From the NCBI GenBank assembly GCA_001051155.2, contig JYIP02000017.1, forward strand, positions 64,501-128,500: a DNA stretch of 64,000 nucleotides, written 5' to 3'. The DNA comes from Chrysoporthe austroafricana (lineage: Eukaryota; Ascomycota; Sordariomycetes; Diaporthales; Cryphonectriaceae). Numbering within the stretch: the first letter of the stretch is position 1; each line of letters begins with the position of its first letter. Below are positions 24,110 to 33,302 of the stretch, one piece after another. The notes under the pieces were generated by a model that was not told the origin of the DNA, ran no database searches, and was given only the letters and a program-made list of their open reading frames with translations. The position numbers and the translations under genes are program-made.

Positions 24110-25476
24110 GTAAGAAAAATAAGAAGAAAAAGAAGACAAGATGAATTTGTGTGTGCTTCGATAAGGAAGTACTTCTTATAATTAACCTACCTGTGACTAT
24201 TGTAGAATAAGAGTATTCAGGCTTGATCTGGCGAGGATAGACCGACAGCCAGACCAGGAGGCTACGCTGCTACGGCGGAGAACAAAGGGTGAGAGCCTGC
24301 GTATGGGGAGCTCCAAGTTAACGCTCAAGATGATCATGGGGAACTAAATGTATTGGAGCGATGGGACGAGCTGGGAGAGGGTGTTTGATAGCGTACGTAT
24401 TAATTATCATTGCAAGCAATCTGACGGAATGGTTCTCTAACACAGGTCTCATTCATGATACAACTTGGTGTAAGACGGCTCCCCTCAGATGCTGTTGAAG
24501 ATAATTAATCAGTCATGAATGCGCGCAATTATACTCAGCTCTGGGTAGAACTCGTAACGCTCCACCTCATCACGCTCTCAGCCATGCTGTAACGAGCCAA
24601 CTTCACGCTCAACGGCCGGAGCCCGACAATAAGGAGTGCACGACAAACATTCTCGAGGCACACAGATGAGTAAGAGCATCTCAAACAAACGTCATGTTTG
24701 TCAGAACCTCTCCCCCACCAACGACCGTCATGATGAAGCCTGCACACCCGATAGTTCCCGAGCATGACAACAAGGTCATCGGCATGATCGTATTACGGCC
24801 TGGGAGCTGGCTGGGTAGATGCAACGTCTCACAGCTTTCCATCTCTACCGGAGGCCTGGGATCCTCCTGATGCTACAAGGTCCACCTCACGGGGCTTGCG
24901 AGCAATGCGTGGCGTGCTGCGGATCGGATGGAACGAAGATGCGGCTATCCACGCCTCAGACGGATTGTTCATCTCAACGGAATCGCCGTGGCACCTAGCA
25001 CCGAGATCATGCAGGCGCAGTGGCATCTATTCGGCCGCATCTGACGTCTAGTGTGCTGCTCGACCTTGAATTGGAAAAGGAGGCGTTCAGCCGATACGGG
25101 GGCTCCACGGTCGACACGCCTTACAATGGTCCGTGGCAGAGCGTGGCTGTAGTGCCACCATCGCGGACGCCTTGCTGCGAGTCTTCGGAAGGTCTCACTT
25201 CGTCTCGCTTCTGATGCCACATTCCGCCCACCTCGTTGCTGCGATCCGGGAGGCGTACCCGGCCTCACCTGTGGTCGTCCTACTCTGCTTCCGCTCCAGA
25301 GGCACTAATTACGGAGATGCTCAGTTTCTTGGTTCTCACTTTAAGAATGTGTCCTCTCGCGACGATACTTTCCGGGACAAAAGAGAAAGCGATTGCTAGA
25401 TGCAGACGGCTTCCGTTCCGACACGCCTGTCAAGACGTCCAGAGTCATTCCGTCTTGTGGCAGCTGACAAGGCCAC

Positions 25477-25505
25477 CACCCACCCACCCACCCACCCACC
25501 CACCC
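25477..25505. repeat. (ACCC)n microsatellite
   Basis: About seven copies of a CCCA/ACCC tetranucleotide in tandem are visible. Confidence 0.9.
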
Positions 25506-27204
25506 TCACACCCCTCAGCGCAGGGCGCGACGGACCTCTTGTCGCCTGCCCGCCCTCGCGCCTTGTCTGCCGCCAATCTCCCAGGAGGCTGCAGGATGAC
25601 GTCGGCTGTCAGCGCTGGGATTGTGAAGGGTGGCATTGCGCACATGGGGTGCATGAGATGGGCACACGCGAGAGCACAACAGCGCGGGCCTAGACAGAGT
25701 CAGCACTCAGCCCCGAGATGGGTAGGGTGGCCAGGCTCTTGTTCTTCTGCCCGCAGGCAAGGCTTCCAGAACACCACCAACAGGATCAATCTATTAAGGC
25801 CTTAGTCCTGCTGTGAGACTATGATCTACGAGCGAATAAGGTTGGTAAGACTTATCACTGAGGCCTCGAGTGTGGATGGCACATCGAAATGCCATATATT
25901 AAGCCTTATTATTAATCCACCACTATACACCAAGCCCTCCCCGATCTCGACTGCGTGGCAGCTGTAAGCCTGCCGCATCGCCTGATCTCATTTCCCAAAG
26001 GGTGTTACACAGCATCCACCAGCGACAGACGGACCCCGTTCCGGGCCAGTCATGTTGGCCAGTGTGTGTGCCTAGGACAGCCACCACACACGTTCTGGCC
26101 TCACTCCTCGCCGGCGGCCGGTACCAGAGATCCGGTCAGGCAAATCAGGCCAGGACATTGACAGCTATGGCGCCGGCATTGGCGGACGCACGCCACGAAA
26201 TAAGAGCGAGTCGTTTGTGTAGTACGCGCTACGTAGGTCAAATCTCCAGTGACGGGTCACATGCATGACCACATGCACTGCACGGCTGCGCTGCGACCCC
26301 GCCTGCTCATGCCGGACCATTCCGATCCAGCCGGTGGATTAGGCATCGTATGTGCGTGGGCTCTCGGTCTCGGATGAAGAAAGTCTGTGCGCGGGGGGCC
26401 ATGCCAAATCTCTCTAGACATCAAACCCAAACGGGGCCCTTGAGACGCCCGCGCAGCCGCTCGTGGCTACTGCACGAGCCAGCGCGGCCGATAAAAATAG
26501 GCTGCTGCTCGTCCAGCCCCGAGCCAACCGCACTTCTCTCTACTCCCGACGTGACAGACCCATTCCGGCGGCCCGCAGCTGCACCGTACCATGGATCACG
26601 CAGCACCGAGCACAAGGAATGTCATCCCACAATCTGTTGCGATTGGCAGCCACTTCGTACGTTGTACACCCACATAACACGCCACGGCCAGAGTCACGGA
26701 TCCCGGGGAGCAAGGGGCGTGGCTCCTTTCAACCGCTTGCCCGCCTACCGTGGGAACGCCACGTGACACCTTATTGGGGTTGTGTAGGATCATCGTCGAG
26801 CATCTGCAGATACGTGAGGTGAACACGGGGAATATCAAGTTGATGAGCATGGTGCGGTCGCACGAGTTGGTGTGATGCATGCAAGATATGAGGCGCCTAG
26901 GCTGGAACGGGCGGCGAGGGAGTATGTGCTGGGGAGATTGGGCTCCGACGCGGGATCCGGTGGTGATCGGCAGCATCGCAGGATGGCTTTGTTGTTGAAG
27001 TTGCTAATATATCTGTGCCAGCGGCCTTTGGCGCAGCTGGTCGGTGGTGACGATGCGCGACACAGCCAATCTCTCGATAGTGCTTGTCGTCCAGTCGGTG
27101 ACCACGGCTACCAGGCTGTCGTTGATGCAGAGCAAGACATCCCGCACGAGATCGACCACACACATACAGCCGACATCCACTCGACCTTCGCTTAAGCACC
27201 GAAC

Positions 27205-28686
27205 ATGGCCAACAACCGTGACCAGAGCCGCAGCACCGCCGGCGGGATCCCGCATGCCCACGGCCCCGGCCACAGCAGGCACAGCAGCAAGCACAGCAGC
27301 AGAAAGCAGCAGCAGCAGCAGCAGCAGCAGCACCGCGTCCCCAGCCCGCCTGATCCTCCCGCCCACGCAGGCCTGGCACAGGCTCCACCGCCCGTGCAAC
27401 GGGTGACTGCAGCCTGTCAAGACGCCATCACCAGCACTGCGGAGCCAGTACCGGCCGTTGACCCAGAGGCCCTCCCTGCCAAACGAGGCCTCAATGAGTG
27501 GGGCGCCTTCACGGGCGGCACCGGCTATGGCGAGGGTGGTGGTGGGACGTTCGGTTTCGGGCCCCTGCTGTTTCACAAGAACAAAAACAACGAAAACAAC
27601 AGCGGCAGCCAGGCAAGCTCAGAGGCAGCCGAGACTGACGGGTCTGCGTCGTCGCCGACGCAGACGCGACAGGAATGGCCCAGCACAGTGCTGACCTCGC
27701 TCGAGACAGACCGCCTGGTGCTGAACGACCCTCTCAGCTTCAACCCCCTTGCGGCCATCGGCTGGGCGAGGCTGGACGCTGGTCCTGCCGAGGACGAGAG
27801 GCCAGCACAGGTTGACTTAACCTCGTGTGGCGACGACGGCGGTTCCGTCTCGCAGCCGCACTCACATCCGCCGGTGACCACTGCCAAGGGGAACTCTCGT
27901 CAGGGCGGTCGAAGTGATCGCGGGAAAGGCGCCTATAACGTCGATGCCGTCGCGGCGGCCGCCGCCCCGATGAGTGCTGCCCTGCGTGGTCTCACGCACT
28001 CGCATCCCTCCCCCTCGCCGCTCGGCAACATGTCGGAGACCTTTTCCGCAGCGCTGCAGGCACCAGACATGGCGGACAGGTGCATCACCTATATACCGTC
28101 GAGCCAGCAGCCTTCTGCATCCGGGCAGCAGCCGCAGATGCGCAAGAAGAGGAAACATCGTCACCGCCACGGGGCAAAGATCAGCCAGTCTGAACCGAGC
28201 ACGAGCTCGAGCTCGAGCTCGGCAGATGCCTATGTGACAACCTGCCCGTCGCCGCTGTCCCAAGCCTTCTCGTCGTCCATGGCCAGCTATCAGGCCCACC
28301 AGCCTTTCATAGTAGAGCCGCAGGTGATGCCGCTCCCGGACAGCAATCCTCATCCACACCATCAGGCCACGATTCCTCGCTACCAAGTCCCTGCGCATGC
28401 CATTCCGCGGCAGCAGCAGTACGAGCAACAACAAGACCTGTTTCTCTGCCTCTGTCCACACTGCTCCGCGCGCTTCCCCACCGAGGCCCAGCTCAGCACA
28501 CACTACCGCCGCGAGCACAGCCTCGCCTGCAGCTGGACGTCGTGCGCCGCGGCCGGATTCACGTCCAACCACGCGCTCGCGTGGCACGTCAAGGCGGAGC
28601 ACCTCCTGCTGTGTCCCGTGCCGGGGTGCTGTGATCGAGTGTTTGCCAATAGGAGAGAGCTCGATGGGCATGTGAGGGTCAGGTGA
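27205..28686 (+). CDS. Gln/Ser-rich C2H2 zinc finger protein
   Basis: This is a protein of 493 residues with a long low-complexity N-terminus (His/Ser/Gln-rich, with eight or more consecutive Gln encoded by a CAG tract at 27306-27331) and zinc fingers only at the C-terminus. The finger region has CPHCSARFPTEAQLSTHYRREH (shown in short: CPHC...HYRREH), CSWTSC...HVKAEH and CPVPGC...DGHV. The last finger ends at HVRVR, so its second histidine is not seen; alternatively a donor GTGAGC at 28685 could splice about 62 nt and end the protein a few residues later (RVSLAKRT). The role is probably in the nucleus as a transcriptional regulator, inferred from the fingers alone. The target genes are unknown. 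The start is a good ATG context (ACATGG). Confidence 0.75.
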   Translation: MANNRDQSRSTAGGIPHAHGPGHSRHSSKHSSRKQQQQQQQQHRVPSPPDPPAHAGLAQAPPPVQRVTAACQDAITSTAEPVPAVDPEALPAKRGLNEWGAFTGGTGYGEGGGGTFGFGPLLFHKNKNNENNSGSQASSEAAETDGSASSPTQTRQEWPSTVLTSLETDRLVLNDPLSFNPLAAIGWARLDAGPAEDERPAQVDLTSCGDDGGSVSQPHSHPPVTTAKGNSRQGGRSDRGKGAYNVDAVAAAAAPMSAALRGLTHSHPSPSPLGNMSETFSAALQAPDMADRCITYIPSSQQPSASGQQPQMRKKRKHRHRHGAKISQSEPSTSSSSSSADAYVTTCPSPLSQAFSSSMASYQAHQPFIVEPQVMPLPDSNPHPHHQATIPRYQVPAHAIPRQQQYEQQQDLFLCLCPHCSARFPTEAQLSTHYRREHSLACSWTSCAAAGFTSNHALAWHVKAEHLLLCPVPGCCDRVFANRRELDGHVRVR

Positions 28687-29265
28687 GCAACACAACAGGA
28701 GCCTAAGGGAGATGATGAGTGAGAGGCAGTGATTTCTGTCTGCCAGTTTGGCAAAGAGAACATAGTTGGAGACCGGAAGGCTGTATGAATCGCCTGTGTA
28801 AAGAATAGTTTTGATTGATCTTTCGTTGATGTTTTAGTAATCGAGTATTGCTTGATATCGGGTATCGGTTGATGGTGAGCGTGAAGTCTTGCGTGACGCG
28901 AAGTGGCCATCCACTTTGAGACGGCCGACCACTTTATAGTTTGTGCCCAGAGGCTAACGAGACGGAGCCTTAAGAGAGAAATCCTGATTTCCTAGCTGTC
29001 CGCCAGGGGGGGGGGCCGAAGGATCTTGTGAGACGGATGTCAATCGCCAACAAGGAAACGCGTGGAATCGGCAGCGAGCCTTCTTGTAGAGGCCTGAAGC
29101 CGACGGCCTGAAATGGTCAAGCAATATTGCCAACAATTTGACATGTTGCCTCCAGAGTTGCTGTATGGCAGCGATTTCTTCGCATTGGCGATACTTTATC
29201 ATTAGAGCTCTGCTCTCGGCTCACGTCTAGATCCAAGTGTGACTGAGCGTGCCGAGGGGAAAATA
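28687..29265. other. Intergenic, convergent
   Basis: The stretch lies between the stops of the C2H2 gene and the CUE-domain gene. A G10 run is present at about 29006-29015. No gene is visible. Confidence 0.6.
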
Positions 29266-31335
29266 TTACCCTGCGCCAGGGAATCCGCCCCTGGCCATCT
29301 TCCTCGCGCGCTGGTCACGGCGGTTGTGATTCGCCCGCTGGCTTTTATGGGCCTCTTTCCTTCGTCTGGCCTGTTCAGTCTCCGGCTCTCCACTCGGGCC
29401 GGCGACGTTCCCGCCGCCCCGGCCACCGCCTCCCCGCCCTCGTCCCCTGCCACGCCCTCTCGCGGCCCCTCGGCCGCCCCTACCGGCTCCACCATCCGTG
29501 TCCGACATCTCCGTTCCGGACCCCGCAGGACTCGCCCGCCACGCCGTCGAAGCTAGCTCGTTCTGCTGTCCGGTAAACACGTTGACAGCACTGTACTTCA
29601 TCTCAAGGCGGCGTTTCTGGTTTGCATCGCGCGAGAGTATGATAGCCCAGCCCTCGATCGCCTCGTCCGTCAAACCCGTCTCAGCCTTTAGCTTACTCCT
29701 CGGGACGTCTCCCCTGGTCGCCTGGTCTCTTTCGAATACTTTGGGATCGGCCTGGTAGGCCTTCCACAGGGCCTCCTCATAGTCGTCCGCCGGAGCCTCC
29801 GTCTCTGCGTTGTCGACCGTGCCGCCCACGTCGGCTGCATCGTATGTGTCGTCGCGCTCATCATCGTCCAAATCGAAGGTCGCGAGAGCGGAGAGAATGG
29901 CCGCTTTGTTTGGGGCTGTTGAGCGGTCTGCAAGGACGTCGTCGGCAGTTCTCTTGGGGTCTCGCTTGCCGATATGAAGGGTTGACGTATCCAATGCCAA
30001 TCGCACCAATTCGTCGTCATCGAAGTCGTTGCGCCTCTGGGGCAGCTGGGGAGGTGTTGAGCGGGGCATGAGGCTGGACTTCCTCCTTGCCCTGGACCTG
30101 GTAGATCTATGATGGCAGTGAGAAAGCTGTTTCATGTATGATATGTGGTCAAAGGCAACATACAACTGCTCACTGCGATCCGCCTCCTTGAGATGTGGCG
30201 GCAGTGAGTCCTCCAGGAGATGCGCGATGACCTGCTCCGAGTCATCGCCGTACTCGTCCAATAGTTTTGACACAAAGCCTGATCCCAGCTCGGGGAACAG
30301 ATCTTGTATCTGCGTGATCTGGCTCATGCGGTGGACGTGCACCTCACCAGCCATGCCGTCGAGGTCATCCAACGCAACCCCCTTGCCCTTGTCAATCTTA
30401 CGCCTGATCAGCCTCTTCGGCTTCATTCCCGCTCCTGGTTTCTTCCAGGTCGCCAAATCCCTCAGGACGCTCTTGGCTCGCGCATTCTCCGTACCAGCTG
30501 TCTCCAATTTGTGCTCAATCTGCTGCAGCAGCGGGGTCGTGCTCACCAGCTCCGGAACGAGTGAGTCGTTTGCGCTGGTCGGCCCGGCCTTGTGAGCCTC
30601 GGCGGCTGTCTTTAGGGAGTACAGCTGGTCGGTAAGTATGGACAATTTGGGCGGGTCGCTCTCTATCAGGCCCATGAGGCTGAGGTATGTACTAGTGACG
30701 AGAGCCTTCCGGAGGGGTGGGTTCATGATCTTATAGCAGTTGATGAGGCCGTCTAGGAATTCGCTGCCAGCCAGGAAGAAGGAGGCAGTGGCAGGTGATG
30801 CATTGATCAGATGGTTCAGACGCTCAAGGCGTTCCTCGACAGACTTGAGATCGCCCTTGATACCGTCGTCCAGGTTCTTGATGAGGAATTTCTTGACTGC
30901 TGCTAGGGACACCTCAACCGCACCCTGGGACGATTCAGGCAGTTGAGACAGCATATGGCTAACCCTTTTCTTGCCGTAGACGCGGCTGAAATCGGACAGA
31001 AACTCCCACTGCAATAGCAACAGCGGTGTTGAAGGAGAGGTCAGTATTCTGGAGCTCAGGAGAAAGCAGTCCTTCAGAAGCAGCTTGGCCGGAGTCGATG
31101 TGCCAAGGACGGCCGAGCCATGGACTGCCACTACCCTCACGAATGAGGAGAGGAAGTTTGGCACGGACTCATCGTGGAGGGTCTGATTCGAAAACTGGGC
31201 GTCGGCTAGGTGGATGTGAGCCTCGGCTAGAGATATCCACGCCGCCAGGCTGGCATTCCACTCGTCGATGGAGAGCAGTTCTCTCCACGCTGCCGACGGA
31301 AAAGGCGCAAACGGGGGTAGGGAAGCCGAAGCCAT
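29266..31335 (-). CDS. CUE-domain protein, Cue3/ASCC2-like (ribosome quality-control trigger complex)
   Basis: This protein resembles yeast Cue3/Rqt3 and human ASCC2, ubiquitin-binding subunits of the complex that splits collided ribosomes. The CUE domain is near residue 345: MSQITQIQDLFPELG...FVSKLLDEYGDDSEQVIAHLLED, with the family's FP and LL features. The N-terminal half is helical (WRELLSIDEWNASLAAWI..., LLKDCFLLSSRILTS) as in ASCC2. The C-terminus is an Arg/Gly-rich RGG tail (RGGRGAARGRGRGRGRGGGGR) followed by basic residues, likely RNA or ribosome binding. The reading frame is open for 690 codons, but a 57-nt block (30107-30163) has a perfect GTATGT donor and TAG acceptor and is likely an in-frame intron, leaving 670 residues. 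I take the ATG at 31335. Cytoplasmic location is inferred from the family. Confidence 0.8.
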   Translation of the reverse strand: MASASLPPFAPFPSAAWRELLSIDEWNASLAAWISLAEAHIHLADAQFSNQTLHDESVPNFLSSFVRVVAVHGSAVLGTSTPAKLLLKDCFLLSSRILTSPSTPLLLLQWEFLSDFSRVYGKKRVSHMLSQLPESSQGAVEVSLAAVKKFLIKNLDDGIKGDLKSVEERLERLNHLINASPATASFFLAGSEFLDGLINCYKIMNPPLRKALVTSTYLSLMGLIESDPPKLSILTDQLYSLKTAAEAHKAGPTSANDSLVPELVSTTPLLQQIEHKLETAGTENARAKSVLRDLATWKKPGAGMKPKRLIRRKIDKGKGVALDDLDGMAGEVHVHRMSQITQIQDLFPELGSGFVSKLLDEYGDDSEQVIAHLLEDSLPPHLKEADRSEQLYVAFDHISYMKQLSHCHHRSTRSRARRKSSLMPRSTPPQLPQRRNDFDDDELVRLALDTSTLHIGKRDPKRTADDVLADRSTAPNKAAILSALATFDLDDDERDDTYDAADVGGTVDNAETEAPADDYEEALWKAYQADPKVFERDQATRGDVPRSKLKAETGLTDEAIEGWAIILSRDANQKRRLEMKYSAVNVFTGQQNELASTAWRASPAGSGTEMSDTDGGAGRGGRGAARGRGRGRGRGGGGRGGGNVAGPSGEPETEQARRRKEAHKSQRANHNRRDQRARKMARGGFPGAG
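30107..30163 (-). other. Probable 57-nt stop-free intron in the CUE gene
   Basis: The donor GTATGT and acceptor ATCATAG flank 19 codons without a stop, encoding a His/Cys-rich stretch unlike its surroundings, directly after the CUE domain. Removal keeps the frame (SEQL-STRSRARRK). Retention would not break the protein, so only transcript data can decide. Confidence 0.65.
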
Positions 31336-31804
31336 AGTTTCTGCTGCGGCTTTGTATTTGACCACCGTTGGTCTCGTCGGGCAGTGTTCGATACAGAATC
31401 AAGATGCAGTACCCACTGAAGATGATACTGGGGCGGGTGAGGTAGCCCACCTTATATGTTGAGGTTTGGCCTTTCCGAGGCGTTTCTCACTATGTCATCC
31501 ACCACCAGTGAGCCTCGCCGGCTGACTCATCACCTCACCTCTCACAGAACCGCAGTCGCCACGCCGCCCAATCAGACGGCCGTAATTCTCCCGTCTCCCT
31601 AAGCCGCTCTGGGCCTAGCGTCTCCCACACCTTTGCCCCAGCGCATCAAAACCCATCTCGAACTTTTTGTCGCATCGCAAACCTCGCCAACGAATCGACC
31701 TTCGTCAACAAGCACCTCCGCCAGCCTTCATCACTTTGCCGCAACGCACCCAGACGTTCGAGTCGTGAAGGCTTCATAATCCTACCTCCCACCAAACAGT
31801 CAGG
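31336..31804. promoter_or_regulatory. Divergent promoter of CUE gene and RPS20
   Basis: This 0.47-kb stretch is between two head-to-head genes that both act on ribosomes. It is C/T-rich near the RPS20 start (for example TCTCCC and CACCTCACC tracts), as usual for fungal ribosomal protein promoters. Confidence 0.5.
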
Positions 31805-32331
31805 ATGTCTTACCAGAAGGGCGACAAGGGTGACTTTGAGGCTCCCGTACGTTTCTCCCCATCCGAGCCCAGCGAGCACCACCGCGAAAGTGCGCAACGA
31901 AGAACCAGGACGCGATGCTGACCAGAGGCTCCCATTCCCTCCGTACAGAAGACCCACAAGATCCGCATCACCCTGACCTCCCGCAAGGTCCAGTCCCTCG
32001 AGAAGGTCTGCAGCGAGCTGATCGAGCGCGCCAAGGGCAAGGACCTGCCCGTCAAGGGCCCCGTCCGCCTGCCCACTAAGAACCTTAAGATCACCACCCG
32101 CAAGACCCCCTGCGGTGAGGGTTCCAAGACCTGGGACTTGTACGAGATGAGGATCCACAAGCGCCTGATTGAGTAGGTCTCCCAACCCCGGCAACAGGAA
32201 CTCCAGACTGTGGGCGTTGTGTGTGCTAATAGGTGCCCGCGAACAGTCTGACCGCCCCCACCGAGGTCGTCAAGCAGATCATCGTCAACATCGAGGCCGG
32301 CGTCGAGGTCGAGGTCACCATCGCTGCTTAA
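31805..32331 (+). CDS. RPS20: 40S ribosomal protein S20 (uS10)
   Basis: This is the small-subunit ribosomal protein uS10, 116 residues. Exons are 31805-31846, 31949-32172 and 32247-32331, with introns of 102 and 74 nt. The first exon codes for the short N-terminus [14 protein letters not shown]. The second contains [29 protein letters not shown] and [11 protein letters not shown], which are near-invariant in eukaryotic S20. The third begins at the split Asp codon and gives [12 protein letters not shown] and ends VEVEVTIAA. The length is as expected for the family. The first intron has an alternative acceptor at about 31926, but using 31948 gives the conserved joint before KTHKIR. High codon bias toward C/G-ending codons fits a strongly expressed gene. 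Confidence 0.96.
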
Positions 32332-33302
32332 TTGCACGCGGCGGCACACCTGCTACCTGCACGACATCACGGGACGCTCACCCGCGGTCAAGAGCCTCCA
32401 AGCGCTTGACACGCGTGGCGTCGAGACCGGTCGGCATAGCACGGAGACGCGAATTCTTTCGTCCTGCTGGTATAAATTATCTCGACACTGACTGTACTGT
32501 CTGTGTCGAGCAGGATAGTGCGACAAAATACAGAAAGATCGCTCTGAGATGACATCCCAAATCGTGTGCGAATTGTGATCTTAATACGGTACCTCATGCA
32601 CCGACCATTGTCCTGCCGTCGGTCTTGTAAATGGCTGTGACCGTAATTACCTGAACAGGCTTCGAACTTCCCATTCGCCATGGCTTGCCGCAATCGCACA
32701 AAATCACCACTCAGGATCAAGAGCAACCGGTCGTGCACGCAAAGTTGTCACATTCATTGCTTGCATCACAAGCCCTAGCTTTCAGATAAACAACCTGTCC
32801 TTAATTGTTATGGTGTGGTATCGTAATGTAACAACAGCGAAGACAAATCAAATCCATCTTCAGAGAACACCCCGCCGCCATGCCTCAATGCGGCGGCTGT
32901 AACTTTGAACCGCACAAATGCTCTTTTTTATTAACCTCGAGGAACGACCACCTGGCCGATTAGGAGCCTCACCGGTATTCCTTCCTCTCCATCTAAACGC
33001 CAAATAGCCGTTCCCAATGCACATCGGCGCCATTTCGATTATGCTGTGTGCGTATGCCGGCTGGATAGTTGAGTGGTTTGTCTCGCGCAAGAAGCACGCT
33101 TGTCGGACACTCAGGTATTGTATGTGTGGTAGAGAATGGGCTGTTGTGGGGTTGAGCTGTGATGCTTCATTGCCTGTTGCAATGGCATCCATGAGCACCA
33201 TACCGTTTCGCCTTCTCGGATAATTTCGCAACGGATGCGGCACTTCAGGTGATCCTGCATTGACCATACTGATGACAGGCCGAGGTGACTTCTCCAACAA
33301 TA
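32332..33302. other. Intergenic, convergent
   Basis: This stretch contains the 3' UTRs of RPS20 and the nucleoporin gene. Open frames of up to about 150 codons are present but lack family resemblance or splice support. Confidence 0.55.

Larger units (their letters stand above)
22812..27204. other. Gene-poor stretch with poly-T artefact and tetranucleotide repeat
   Basis: No supportable gene lies in these 4.4 kb. The left end is the desaturase promoter and the right end the promoter and 5' UTR of the C2H2 gene. Two long T runs flank an N at about 24035, and a CCCA/ACCC microsatellite lies at about 25477-25505. The remaining open frames (up to about 190 codons) overlap in several frames and have no recognisable domains. 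Confidence 0.5.
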
